Below, one piece after another: positions 33,426-44,342 of a DNA stretch of 64,000 bases; within the stretch, counting starts at the first letter, position 1; each line of letters opens with the position of its first letter. This stretch comes from Odobenus rosmarus divergens. Taxonomy: Eukaryota > Chordata > Mammalia > Carnivora > Odobenidae. A program made the position numbers and the translations under genes. The stretch covers positions 114,623 to 178,622 of the forward strand of contig NW_004452128.1 in assembly GCF_000321225.1 (NCBI RefSeq), written 5' to 3'. The notes under the pieces are model-generated. The model was given only the letters and a program-made list of their open reading frames with translations, was not told the origin of the DNA and did not search any database.

Positions 33426-35087
33426 AGGATGTCCAGCCTGGATGGTAGTCTTGGGAAACTGAAAATGGCTCCTGGAATGCTGGCTTCTCTCAATCTAGAG
33501 TTATCCACGCTCAGAACACTCGGGGAAGCCAGGAAATATTTTCAGGTTGTTGATTCAAAATCTCCCTCGTTCATCGTTTTACTTAGAAACATCTTGGGAA
33601 GTAGCCATAGTCCATGGGTTTGGGGTACTTTCCCCTACTCTCGGTTTGAGTTTAATTCTGTCTGCCATAACATTTTCCATTACAGAGCTTGATAGAAACT
33701 TCTTTTTTGATCCCAGTTCACCTGGAAGCCTCCAAGGTGACTTCTTTCCCTTCAGACCCTCCTTGGCTCACTTATCACTCAGCATGGTTAAAAGATAAAA
33801 TTTAAAGAATCAACTTTATTTATTGTTCCAAGAATAGTTGACATCACGATCAATATATCTGGACAGAAGCTATTAACATTTTAATGAGTTACTCAGTAAT
33901 ATTCCAAAGATGTGTCAACGAGTCATGGCCCCTTTGATTAAGGATGTACTTCGGAAACTACTGTAAATACATATAAGAAAGGCCCAGAATGAGGAGCTGT
34001 CACCCATCAATCTGGGAAGAAGAGTGAAGATTCATGAATAAAGAAGCTCACAAGGTGACTGTCCCTGGGCTGTACACTTTACTCTAAGAGAAATAACCTT
34101 TGAAAATGCCATTGGTCTCCACTAAATGACAAACAAAAGGTCTACCTTTGTCAGTTGTCAGGTGTGTGTGTTGGGGGGCTGGGGAGCGGTGCTGCTGCAG
34201 ATAAGGTGGGAAAGAAGTGTCTGCACATCTTTCTTTTAGATTCAGATCTGGGACATGAATGAGAGGAGCCATAAAGCTTTGGAGAGGAAAACAGATCCAG
34301 AAAAAGGGGAAGTTATTGGAAAAGGGGACTGGACAGCTCTGAGAATGAGGGGCGGGGATGGCAGAGACCAACAGAAGGATGTGTACCCTTGTTCTTCTAG
34401 TCCAGTGTTTTGAATGCTTTGACACGAAGACCTTTTGGGTCTCCTCTCTCCCCTCCTTCATCCAACTCCCTAAAATTTCCTGGACAGGTACTCTTGAGGT
34501 CTCCCTGGATCTCATTGGGCTCTAGACTACTGTAATATAAAGCTTACCCCCTCCCTAGGGAAGGCAGCTATTGGGATCCAATTCTGACATTGGCCTGGCA
34601 GTGTGGTCTCTGGAAGGTTTAGTTAATGCTGTGTTTATGCCAAGGTGTGAGGGCATACCACAAAACCCAGCTTACCTTCTGGTGCAGTACCCATGATTTG
34701 CTCCTGGGCTTGGGGGAAGGGGTTGAAGACTGGGGAAATAGTAGGGCATCACTGATATTCATCACCTTGTGAAGGTTCTAGTGATGAACCAGAGCACTGG
34801 AGATTGTGGGCTTCAGCAGCTTGAATCTATGGCAGGGAAAATAAGTTGGTAAGTGGGGGTGAGGTAGGGTTGAGGGTGAGCCAAGGAAACCATCCAAAAA
34901 TGTTAATGCAGTTCTGGGCTGGAAGGAGGATGTGGGGGTGGGATGGGGGACGGAAGTAAATTAACCAGCGTTCTGTGTTCTCACAACGTGGAGTCTGTGA
35001 ATGCCAAGGAAATTTAAGTCAGAAGAGATCCAGCATTTTCCATTCATTCTGCCATTTTGCTTTTATTTTTCTTTACTGAAAATAAGC
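33426..35087. other. No recognised gene; single-copy-looking sequence
   Basis: About 1.7 kb with no recognised transposon. G-runs at about 34930-34950 ('gtgggggtgggatgggggac') form a potential G-quadruplex. A 143-codon minus frame at 34084-34515 lacks domains. Confidence 0.45.
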
Positions 35088-35305
35088 AGACTTTGTAGTC
35101 TGAATGACCTGAATTCAATCTAGCACACCTATTTACTAGCTGTGGATTTACTTCTCTGGATCACACAGGTTCAGCATTTGTAAAGTGTGACCAATAATAC
35201 TGTTGCTACCCTACAGAATTATACTGAAAATCAAACAAGATAATGCATATATAGCACTCACTTCAGGCTGGTGCATGGTGAATAAATGCTGTCTGGATGG
35301 CAATC
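35088..35305 (+). mobile_element. MIR SINE
   Basis: 'gactttgtagtctgaatgac', 'tttactagctgtggatttac', 'ttgtaaagtgtgaccaataa', 'agaattatactgaaaatcaa' and 'ggtgaataaatgctg' follow the MIR consensus in order. Confidence 0.75.
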
Positions 35306-36721
35306 TGTATTGTTGCTAACAACAGTGACATTAGGCTGTTCTTATCTCTTAGCTGATGGGAAAGGAAAAGATGAGTGGCACCTATAATATTCTCTATACT
35401 GTCTTTCAAATAGTTAGAGAACAGTAGGTCTGGCAGGCAACCTAACCATTGCTCTTATGTTCCCTGAAATAATAGGTCATTTGTACATTTCTCCATTATT
35501 CTAAAATTTGACAATATTTTACTGAGTGTCTACAATAGACTTCTGGTTTTGCCAACATAATGGGCCAAGCAGATATGGAATAGCTCTAGATGCAAATGCC
35601 CATAAAATCTGGACAACTAAAGCAATTAAAAAGTTGTAACTGAAAAAAAGGGAAAATCCCAGTGCTAGAAACTCTAAGGGAATTGGAAGTCAGAGCGAAA
35701 GGGAGCGATCTGTCACTAAGGTCGGAGATCTTGGGATGGAGTCTCACCTGAATTAGGTCTTAGCACTCAGTTTTAACACCCACTTAAGGGAAACATACCT
35801 GGAACTCAGACCCCCTGCATAAAGTCAGGACTCTCTAAAGGCAACACCCTCCAAATGGGGTACTCAGAGACCAAAAAGTTCTTTTTTTCTATCCAAGACT
35901 CTGAGTGGGGAAAAAAGTTATTCTATGAGAAATTAAAACTTTAAGCCCAAGCCAGATGCCATTTATAATATGAATTTACCTCATTTGTGTGGTAATTCCA
36001 AATCTGAGGATTGACATAAAATTGGTCCCACAAACCAGACAACAAAGAATCTCCTCAGAAGAAACAATCCCAGATGAAGATAAACTCATACCAACCTAGG
36101 ACAGGACATCATGAACATGTGTTGACAGCAGAGTCAGCAAAGAGAAAGACCCATTGTGTGTCAGCCATTGTGCCAGGGGCTAGGGAGATTGCAAACCATG
36201 TAGAGTATGGAAGCCCCTGGAACCTGGAAGATGGTCCAAAATAATGGCCCATCACAGCCCATCCTGTAGCTATTTATAGAAGAGGTAAGAGGTACTGAAG
36301 TGTCCCCAAAAGGTTTATTAGTGTAAGGTATACCTGTGGCTTTAGTCTGCCCAGTATTCTTTCCCCTGCCTCCTGGTAACAGCTGCTCCCTTTTTGGTTC
36401 TGGCAAGACCACCAATCACATACCCCACTTCCAGGCATAGTTTTGGACACTTAGCCTGTTTGGTCAATCCTAGTATCCCATCCCCTGGCTACAGTGAGTG
36501 ACCCAGAACCCAGACATGGGCATGGAACCAAGGCCAGGGCCAGGGGGTCCATTCTTAAAGTTTTATGTATAGATGCTGGAAGACTGAAGCTTTCTCTGTC
36601 CTTTAGGTTTGCAGAGATGGAATAGCATAGGGCTGGAGCTATCTGTGACTGTTCCTCACACCTCTCCCACCCCTACCCACCCAAACCACATGCAAAGAGC
36701 CCATCTGCAGTAATAACAATG
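35306..36721. other. Mostly unassigned; possible old LINE 5' sequence
   Basis: The A-rich stretch 35525-36130 ('aaagcaattaaaaagttgta', 'agacaacaaagaatctcc') looks like the sense strand of a very old L1 or HAL1 5' part, but it is too diverged to assert. 36440-36600 resembles a unit also present near 37310-37460. Confidence 0.35.
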
Positions 36722-36957
36722 AGAGCTGATGTTTATGGAGCAGTCAGTTGGTGCCAGTCACTATTCTGAGGATGCCAGAATAACTCAATTAATCCTCACA
36801 TCAGTCTTATGAGATAGGTTATTATCCCCTTTTTGCAGATGGAGAAACTGAGGTATAGAGAGTAAGTAAATTGTCCCCAGGCAACATAGCTACAGGTTAT
36901 GGAATCTGGACTTAAACTCCAGTAGCTGAGCTTCAGAGCCCAGTGCCTTAACAATAC
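36722..36957 (-). mobile_element. MIR SINE
   Basis: Antisense order 'gatgtttatggagcagtcag', 'ttaatcctcacatcagtctt', 'tttgcagatggagaaactga' and 'gcttcagagcccagtgcctt', nearly full length. The long 225-codon minus frame at 36890-37567 begins in non-coding sequence and ends in this MIR. Confidence 0.85.
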
Positions 36958-36984
36958 ACAGAGAAAAGCAGGAGCTTGAGAGAA

Positions 36985-37022
36985 ATGGATGGATGGATGG
37001 ATGGATGGATGGATGGATGGAT
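36985..37022. repeat. (GGAT)n microsatellite
   Basis: About nine GGAT units. Translated on the minus strand they give the IHPS repeats of an artefactual frame. Confidence 0.97.
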
Positions 37023-37910
37023 ATATGTGTAGTTAGCCAGAAAGATAGGAGATCTGGTGATAACATGTGTGTCCCTGGAATCTCTGAAGCTAGCTCTAGG
37101 AATTCCCAATTTTTCATGTAATTAAGTTTCCTTTTTTGTGTCATTTGGCTTGAGTTGTTGTAGCTGGCTTTGTTTGCTTTGTTTTGTGTCCATCCAACAC
37201 ACTTTCCCATTGTTCTTCTGGTAGAAGCACCAACTTTGCCTTTGGGAACCATACCCAGTGCCCAGAGTTTTCTAATAGAGCTTTCCCCAAGGTGCCTCAC
37301 CCTCTGCTGGCCAGGTGGACGGGGCACAAGACCCAGGCCTGGCCAGTCAGGGTGTCCTGTCTCCTGGCCAGTGATTGGTTCAGGGAAGGCCATGTGACTG
37401 AAGCTGGTGCCATCAATCTCCCTTGGGAATTTTATTCTGCAAGGGATGGGGGAGACAATCTCTTTCTTCTGGACTTGCTGTACCAGGAGGGTGGGCACTG
37501 GAGCTGTTGGAGGGCTCCTTGGGCTGTTCCATTTCCCACAGCTGACTTCTCCCCTGGGATGTCCCACAATTGCCTCCTGCTCAGCTTATTCCTGTCTCAG
37601 CTCAGCAGCTCCTCTCCAAACCTAGCCTCTCTCACCATTTGGGGGTGGAGTCTGGGCTTAGAACACAGAGAGATGAATCCATCCAATTTTAGGTACTCTT
37701 CCTAGAACTTGGGACCCCTTAACTCAGGATGGGGCTTAAATAACTAAAGTTTCTTGTGTATCATCCTTCCTGCCACCTCCCCTCTCCCCACCACTTGGCA
37801 AACGTCATGGGCCTGAGGGCAGTGTGGACCCACAGAGCCCTGTGCTTCCAAGGCCCCACCCTTGGTTTGAAGCTCTTCTGTCACCTTCTTGAAATTCTTA
37901 ATAAAATTTT
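37023..37910. other. No recognised gene; possible old repeat
   Basis: The stretch 37310-37560 ('ctcctggccagtgattggtt', 'cagggaaggccatgtgactg') resembles an old dispersed repeat also seen in part at 36475-36560. Frames open on both strands (173 and 225 codons) are unsupported. Confidence 0.35.
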
Positions 37911-37911
37911 T

Positions 37912-38104
37912 AAAAATGTCATTTATTTATTTATTTGATAGAGAGAGAGCACCAGCCAAGGGAAAGGGGGGCAGAAGAAAAGGGAGAAGCGGACACCCTG
38001 CTGAGCAGGGAGCCTGCCTCAGGGCTTGACCCCAGGACCCTGGGATCAGGATCATGACCTGAGCCGAAGGCCGACGCCCAACTGACTGAGCCCCCCAGGC
38101 GCCC
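37912..38104 (-). mobile_element. SINEC (first after the SINEC-free block)
   Basis: Full reverse copy with a local duplication 'gggatcaggatcatgacc'. Imperfect TSDs: cttaataaaattttt near 37897 and cttagtaatttttga near 38106. Confidence 0.92.
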
Positions 38105-39270
38105 CCTTAGTAATTTTTGAACAAAGGCCGCCACATTTTCATTTAGCACCAGGCCCTGCAAACTATGTAACTGCAACTCCCCCCTTCAGATTTTCTCCTG
38201 TTTGTAGAGGGAGATGCAGCCAAATGGGTTTCAGTTGGTTTTCTTCTCCTTTCTTTCACTTGCCTAGGCCCTTCAGCAGAGGTGCTATAAAGCCAAAAGG
38301 GAGTAGAGGAGAGGAGGGAAAGGAAGCAAGAACCCTGAGTTAATCCCAAACTGGTAAGTCTGCTTTGGAATAGCCAAGGGTGGACGGTCGGTGGTGGTCC
38401 TTCATCCGACATGGCAGGGTGTGAGAAGTGAGCTTCTTCGGGGTGAGTTAGGGCAGGAGCCTCTGGGGCGTCGGTGAGGCAAAGTGGGGGTCTCCATAGG
38501 ACCTGTGATTTAGCTCCTCACCAAATGCCATCAGCCCTGAGCCTGACTGGGAAATCATGCCACCTTAGAGGATACCTGAGGCTCAGTACTTGAGGCTCAC
38601 CCTGGAAACGGCAGAAACCAAAAACTTGACTGTGAAAAATAGCTCTCGGCCTATAGCTTGTTTCTACAAATTGCAATTAAGCAGCCACTGGTACTTCCAA
38701 ATAAACCCGGTACCAATTTCCATCTCTGTGCAGCTTTATTTAATGCCTTGTGACATCTGACATCCCACATCACTCCTCCAGCACTGAAACGAGAAACTGC
38801 ATGTCATTCAACCCCTAACGCAGATGTGGAAGTCAGAGCGTGGCTTCCCAAGGAGGCTGTTGTTATGGTTCCATATTTCTAAGGGGACATCAGGGACACA
38901 GGCTGGGTGGGAACCCCCGAAAAATATATGTTCTTCCCTAAACACCCCAATTCTGAGTTATTGATGTTTCTCCTAGAGTGGAGAGACCCGAATGTTCTGG
39001 AATTGTGCCCTTCCCCTCTCCCCCAAGCAAATTATTCTTATCAAGACTTTTCTGTGTATGACTCCACTGAAGATGAAGATTTAGCACCTGGGTCCCTACT
39101 TCAGATGCTATCCTCCTAAAAAAAATTATTATCAGAATCCAGGAATGTGTCTTGTGTGTTTGGGAAGGGATTTTCTTGAGACATAAGTACAATTTACAAA
39201 AGGTATCCACAGGAAATCAAAAGTTTAAAATCATGGCCTCTTTTTAGGTTGCCAATAATGAGTGTGTGTG
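38105..39270. other. No recognised gene
   Basis: About 1.2 kb without recognised transposons. The stretch 38650-38800 ('acaaattgcaattaagcagc', 'ttccaaataaacccggtacc') has the look of conserved non-coding DNA, without proof. Confidence 0.35.
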
Positions 39271-39635
39271 TTTACTGAAGTAAAATGCATGTAACATAAA
39301 ATTAATAACCATTTTAGAATGAAAAATTCCGTGGCATTCACAATATTGTGCAACCACCATCTAGTTCCAAAACCCTTTCATTGCCCCCAGAGGAAACCCA
39401 TTAGGCAGTTGGTCCTCATTCCTCCCTCCCCCCAGCCCCTGGCAAGCCCCCACCTGTTTTCTGTTCCTATGGATTTCCGTATTTGGGACGTTTTGTGCAA
39501 ACACAATCACACAACATGTAGTCTTGTGTGACTGGCTTCTTTCACTCAGCATCATATTTTCAAGGTTCATCCACATTGTAGCATGTACCAAAATTTCTTT
39601 CCTTTTCATGGCTGAATAATATTCCAGGGTATGTT
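39271..39635 (-). mobile_element. L1M-type LINE-1 3' region
   Basis: Antisense order: 'tttactgaagtaaaatgcat', 'gcaaccaccatctagttcca', 'cagcccctggcaagccccca', 'gactggcttctttcactcag', 'ggctgaataatattccaggg'. Confidence 0.88.
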
Positions 39636-40784
39636 CACAGAGTGCACGTGGTTTCCTTTTCTAAGAAGTGTTTTGAGTCTGTTACCTTGGTCTTCTGTGC
39701 AGGAAGTCTCATTGCCACTATGTCTTCTTCCTGGTCTTATGCACACAGAGGATGGTTGGAAAGTGATTAAGTGACCCTGTAACACTCTGAACCGCAGTGG
39801 GGTAGAGCACAAATGCCCAGAAGCAGCACCAGAAGAGTGTTAAGAGCAGAGTGAAGTTGCTGTTGTTGGTGAGGCTTGTGTTGCAAGCATCTAGAGCTAG
39901 TGGGTCATTGTTACTAAGAATGGAGTTTTGACCCCACAGAATTAAGCAAACACTAAGTAGAGAAATAAATATGGGGCTGGGATTCTGGCAGGTCAGGGGA
40001 AAGGTAATTCAGTTAGTGTTCTTGGAGTGTGCTCCTAAAATAAACTATCTGGGGAACTCTCTTGCTGGTGTGGAGTTACTGTAAATAAACAGAGTCTCTC
40101 GTTGGGAAGGAGGGTCCCTCACCTCGGACTAGCTGGAAGGCTGTTATTATTTCTTGTCATGTTGACGATGAAGGACTTGACTCAACTTTGCAATGTCCTG
40201 CTCAAAATTTCCTGACGCCCCTTCTCCTTCCCGTGACGGTCACACCCATTGTCCCCAGCTGACAGAGTTTCCGGTGCTCTGTAAATGCTATCAGGTAACA
40301 CCCAAGCATGGAACCGCTTTCCACTGATAAAGTCTGAAAGCTGAGCCCCCTCTACCCTCCCAGGTTGGATGAAATGGTCACTAAGGTCTGTTTAGTGTTT
40401 TTCTTTTCTCAACCAAGAAGCATAAATGTGCGTTTGAGATGAAGACATATGATTCTTGAGTGAAATGGGGTTTTATAAATGGGGGTGTTTGTTTATGGGT
40501 TTGAAACATTGAAAATCAATACTGTCCCGACTCTCAGGAGGAAAACGAGTTGTTTTTTCCCCCTAATGAAGTGTTTGAGATGGTTGTTGCAGAAACTAAT
40601 GATGGAGGTTTGTGTTTAATGGTTCCTACTGGGCATGTCAGGAGCTAACTCCCTTACACGCTCTCCCAGTTTCTCTTGTTCTCTTTCTTTCTCTCTCTTA
40701 CAAACACACCACACAATTTAAAATCTTTATTGAATCTTTGCTCTGTGACCAGAACTCTGAGACTATTAAAACTAACTAAATAAA
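39636..40784. other. No recognised feature
   Basis: About 1.1 kb with no recognised repeat or supported frame. Confidence 0.45.
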
Positions 40785-40880
40785 TAGGATTCGTGCCTGC
40801 CTTCTGCCCGTGTTTGCTCAGCATCTAGCCCAGGTCCCGGCACATAGTAGGTGCTTTGTAAATGCTGACAGATGAGATAA
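40785..40880 (+). mobile_element. L2 LINE 3' end
   Basis: 'gcatctagcccaggtcccgg' then 'cacatagtaggtgctttgta' then 'aatgctgacagatgag' matches the L2 terminus in sense. Confidence 0.7.
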
Positions 40881-41735
40881 ATGCACCTCCTGCTTGGCTG
40901 TCTCAGTGTTTCCTGGTTCCGGCAGCTCTGTAAGCCTTCCACGTCTGCTGGCATGTGGGGATGGTGAGAAGTGGACATTCTCAACCTGGTCAGTAGCAGT
41001 GCCTGCCAGACAGGGCAGTGAAGCGACATGCTGATGGGATTCAGTCTGGCCAGGTCCAGCAGCCCAGCTGAGGAGTCATGAGCCCCATGTTCCCTCTGGA
41101 ACCCCTCCCAGGCCCTCCTCTGTGAGGACAACAGTGAGCATAGTCAGGGTAGCCCTGTAACAAGGCCCATTCTTTGCAACGCCAAAACCAAAATGGGGAA
41201 AAGAAAATGCAGCTACTCCCAGGGTGATAAATGGTGTTCCTGATGGCAAGGTCACGGATGGCTGCCCAAGAGCCAGAAAAGGCTGATTCTTGAACTCATG
41301 GGAAGAAGGAACCCTCATCTACTCTCACCTATTTTGCCCCAGATCAGAGCCTAGCCCAGCTTCTAGAACTTTCTGAAGTCCCGAGGTCAGAGGCTGGATG
41401 ACCAGCCGTGAGCACGTGGGGACAATTCCCTTCTCGGGACGTGACATCAAGGGGGCGGGGATCTCTTCGCTCTTTGCCTGCTGAGACAGGACAGAGATGA
41501 CACACAGCTGTGGCATCACCGCCAAAGAGGAATTTTTCAATGAATTGACTATGTTTACTCAGTTTTGGCTAAACTTTTAAAAGAACATTTATTTGGGGGA
41601 CACACAGGTACATGCCTGAGGTCACCCTGAATTAGACCAGACAATTGCAGTTGGGTTTGATGTTGCTTGTCCTTACTGAAGTAGAATGTGAGTGTGTCTG
41701 TGGAGTCCACCAGGCATCTGAGTCTAGACGGAAGT
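40881..41735. other. No recognised feature
   Basis: About 850 bp with no recognised repeat. Minus frames at 40772-41318 lack domains. Confidence 0.45.
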
Positions 41736-41795
41736 TTTAGAACAGTTTCTGCTGTGCTGTTTAAGTTTAGAACAGTTTCTGGTGTGCTGTTTAAG
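41736..41795. repeat. 30-bp tandem duplication
   Basis: Two directly adjacent 30-bp units (41736-41765, 41766-41795) starting tttagaacagtttct and ending gctgtttaag. They differ at one base (c at 41751, g at 41781). Confidence 0.96.
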
Positions 41796-41852
41796 AATGA
41801 TTTTTAGTTCATTGATTCATCACTCAGGATCATAAGAAAAATAGAGATAATT

Positions 41853-41888
41853 CATGATAATAATAATGGATAATAATAATAATAATAA
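41853..41888. repeat. (TAA)n microsatellite
   Basis: 'gataataataatgg' followed by 'ataataataataataataaag', an imperfect TAA tract. Confidence 0.9.
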
Positions 41889-41954
41889 AGAGGACAAGAA
41901 AAAGTTTATTGACATTTCTTTACCTTGGAGGAAAGTTTTGAAATAGAAATGACA

Positions 41955-42095
41955 TCTGTACTAGGGTTCTCCAGAGAAACAGAACGAACAAGATATACAT
42001 ACAGAATTGGGATAAATCCAGGATATGTATATAACCAATAGGATATATGTATATAAAGAGAGAGAGGAGAGAGATTTAAGGAATCAGAAGCCAAT
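41955..42095 (-). mobile_element. Fragment of the LTR-type repeat seen at 43354
   Basis: 'actagggttctccagagaaa' followed by 'aacgaacaagatatac' and 'gagagagatttaaggaatca' is the reverse complement of the terminal part of the element at 43354-44342 ('actctagagaatgcagaacc'). Confidence 0.7.
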
Positions 42096-43204
42096 TTAAA
42101 TGTCTCATGATGAAATAATGGTTTAGTGTCATTTTTTAACTTCTTATTTATAAAGAAAGTATTCATTTATTTATAGTTTTGTGTTCATCATTAGTATTTC
42201 TCAGCTGGAGAACCCCTAGATCAGGGTGCTGATCATGCAGCCACCATATCCTAAGCAGGCCTGTCCTTCCGCCCAGGTCCCTGGTGGCCCAGCTGCCTCT
42301 CGGGGACACAGCCACACAGCATTGTCCCTCTTTCCCTGCAGTATGGGCCACCACTCAGGAAATAAGTGGGAAGGTGGGTGCAGACAGCCGGCTGCCTATT
42401 CCGCCTGTACCCCCTGCCTTCCTTGAAGTGAGGTGTGGCCATGGGACTACATTCCTGCTAATGGAGTGTGAGTGGGGACATCAGCATCTGGGTCTGGGAC
42501 CAGCATCTTGTGTTGTCCATACTCTTTCCCCTTCTGGCTGGCTGGAGCCCAGCCTTGGTGGCAACTCAGCTGCAGGCATGCAGACAACGAGAAAGCCAGT
42601 GGGGATGGAGGAACAACACAAGGGTAGGAACCTGGGTTTCTGTGTGCACGTGTGGAGCTGAGCTGCTCTAGCCACCTGGAACTCTTCGTGAGAGAGAAGT
42701 AAGCTTCTGTAGTGTAAATCCATGAGAATTTGGCAGTGCCCCCAACTAATGGAGAAGACACACACTGTGACACTGGAACCACGTGGGTCTGAGAAAGAAC
42801 ATGCATGCATGACATATGGAGTTTACAAGATTGGATATCAGATTTTCTTAGCCTGAGATGCTTGTAGAAGGACAGAGAGTACCTGGGGCAGGCAATTTTG
42901 GATGTCCCAGGGTGGCAGAAGGAGCTCCACTGCAGGTCTGGCTGCACGGAGGCCCAGAATGATGGCCGACAGCTGTGTGGACTGAGCACCCAAGCCAGGT
43001 AGCCAAGGGTTGGGCTGGCAGGTTGGGTCTGTTACCATGAACCCAGGCTTCAGGGCAAAATGGGAAGAGGCTGCTAAGATCAAGTCCTCATGTCATCTGC
43101 AGAGCAGTGTCTGGCCCGGGCCCAGGGAGCCCATACAGCGAAGAGCCTCATCAGAGGAGATGCTGTAGATGGTCTTCTGGGAGAAAACAGGGCAGGGAAA
43201 GAGC
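42096..43204. other. No recognised gene; possible old repeat
   Basis: The stretch 42425-42725 ('aggtgtggccatgggactac', 'gtgagagagaagtaagcttc') looks like an old dispersed repeat of unnamed family. The 180-codon minus frame at 42447-42989 overlaps it and other open frames and has no domain. Confidence 0.35.
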
Positions 43205-43346
43205 TTTTGCTGGACACCCATCAGATGTCAGGCACCATGGGCTTATGATCTCATTTAATCTCCAGTAGTCCTTAAAGTGGGTGTTATTATGCCCTCTTTA
43301 TAGAATGAGTAAACTGAGACTCCCTTGCCCAAGGTCACCCAGTGTG
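43205..43346 (-). mobile_element. MIR fragment
   Basis: 'gatgtcaggcaccatgggct', 'gatctcatttaatctccagt' and 'cttgcccaaggtcacccag' match antisense MIR. Confidence 0.75.
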
Positions 43347-43462
43347 TGATGGTTAGTTTTATGTGTCAACTTGCCTGGGCCATGGGGTGCCTAGATATTT
43401 GGTCCAATATTCTAGGTATTTCTGTAAGGGTGTTTTAGGATGAGATTAACATTTTATTTTAT

Positions 43463-43678
43463 TTTTTTTTTAAAGTTTTATTTATTTGAGAGAGAGGGCA
43501 TGCGAGCACAAACAGCACAAGCAGGGAGAGGGGCAGAAGGAGAGGGAGAGAGAATCTCAAGCAAATTTCCCACTGAGTGTGGAGCCTGATGCGGTGTTCG
43601 ATCCCACGACCCTGAGACCACAACATGAGCCAAAAACAAGAGTCAGATGCTTAACTGACTGAGCTACCCAGGCACTCC
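43463..43678 (-). mobile_element. SINEC (first of a stacked pair)
   Basis: An older-looking reverse copy ('gcatgcgagcacaaacagca' body, head ending 'ggcactcc'). Its TSD starts tgagattaacattttat at 43441 and tgagatttacattttat at 43679. Confidence 0.93.
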
Positions 43679-43694
43679 TGAGATTTACATTTTA

Positions 43695-43911
43695 TTTTAT
43701 TTATTTATTTTTTTAAAGATTTTATTTATTTATCTATTTGACAGAGAGAGAGAGACACAGCGAGAGAGGGAAGAAAAGCAAGGGGAGTGGGAGAGGGAGA
43801 AGCAGGCTTCCTGTGGAACAGGGAGTCCAATGCAGGGCTCGATCCCAGGACCCTGGGATCATGACCTGAGCTGAAGGCAGATGCTTAATGATTGAGCCAC
43901 CCAGGCACCCC
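43695..43911 (-). mobile_element. SINEC (second of a stacked pair)
   Basis: A younger-looking reverse copy ending 'ggcacccc'. Its TSD gagatttacatttta is at 43680-43694 and 43912-43926, so it used the right-hand TSD of the previous SINEC as its own target. The host LTR continues after it. Confidence 0.94.
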
Positions 43912-44254
43912 GAGATTTACATTTTAATAGGTAAACTGAGTTAGGCAGATTGCTCTCCCTAGTGTGGGTGGGCCTTATCCAATCAGTTGAAGGCCTGAGT
44001 AGAACAAAAAGTTTGACTCTCTCATGAATAAGAGGAAACTCCTCCTGCACAACTGCTTTGAGCTGGGTCTTTTCCTGCCTTTGGACTTGAACTGAAACAC
44101 AGGTTCTTCTAGGGTCTTGAGCCTACCAACTTTTGGATAGGACTTCAGCTCTCCTGGATCTCCAGTTTGCCAAATGTAGATCATGGAACTTCTCAGCCTC
44201 CATAATTGCATGAGCCAATTTCTTATAATAAATCCCCCCTTTCTTTCTCTCTCT

Positions 44255-44297
<43 letters not shown>

Positions 44298-44342
44298 CAC
44301 TGTTGGTTCTGTTACTCTAGAGAATGCAGAACCCTAGCTAAT

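Larger units (their letters stand above)
43354..44342 (+). mobile_element. LTR-type repeat carrying two stacked SINECs
   Basis: Begins 'gtgatggttagttttatgtg' and ends 'gaaccctagctaatacac', with TG...CA-type ends. It contains 'agttgaaggcctgagtagaa', 'cagcctccataattgcatga' and 'taataaatccccc', then a (CA)n tract before the end. Without the SINECs it is about 530 bp. I recognise a common mammalian LTR-like repeat, but not its exact family name. 44002-44303 is copied exactly at 45519-45814. Confidence 0.75.

Noticed and set aside
36890..37567. 225-codon minus-strand open frame, the longest in the window
   Set aside because: It runs through a GGAT microsatellite and into a MIR, has no domain or splice context, and the opposite strand is open over the same place.
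42447..42989. 180-codon minus-strand open frame
   Set aside because: Overlaps a probable old repeat and a competing plus-strand frame; no recognisable motif.
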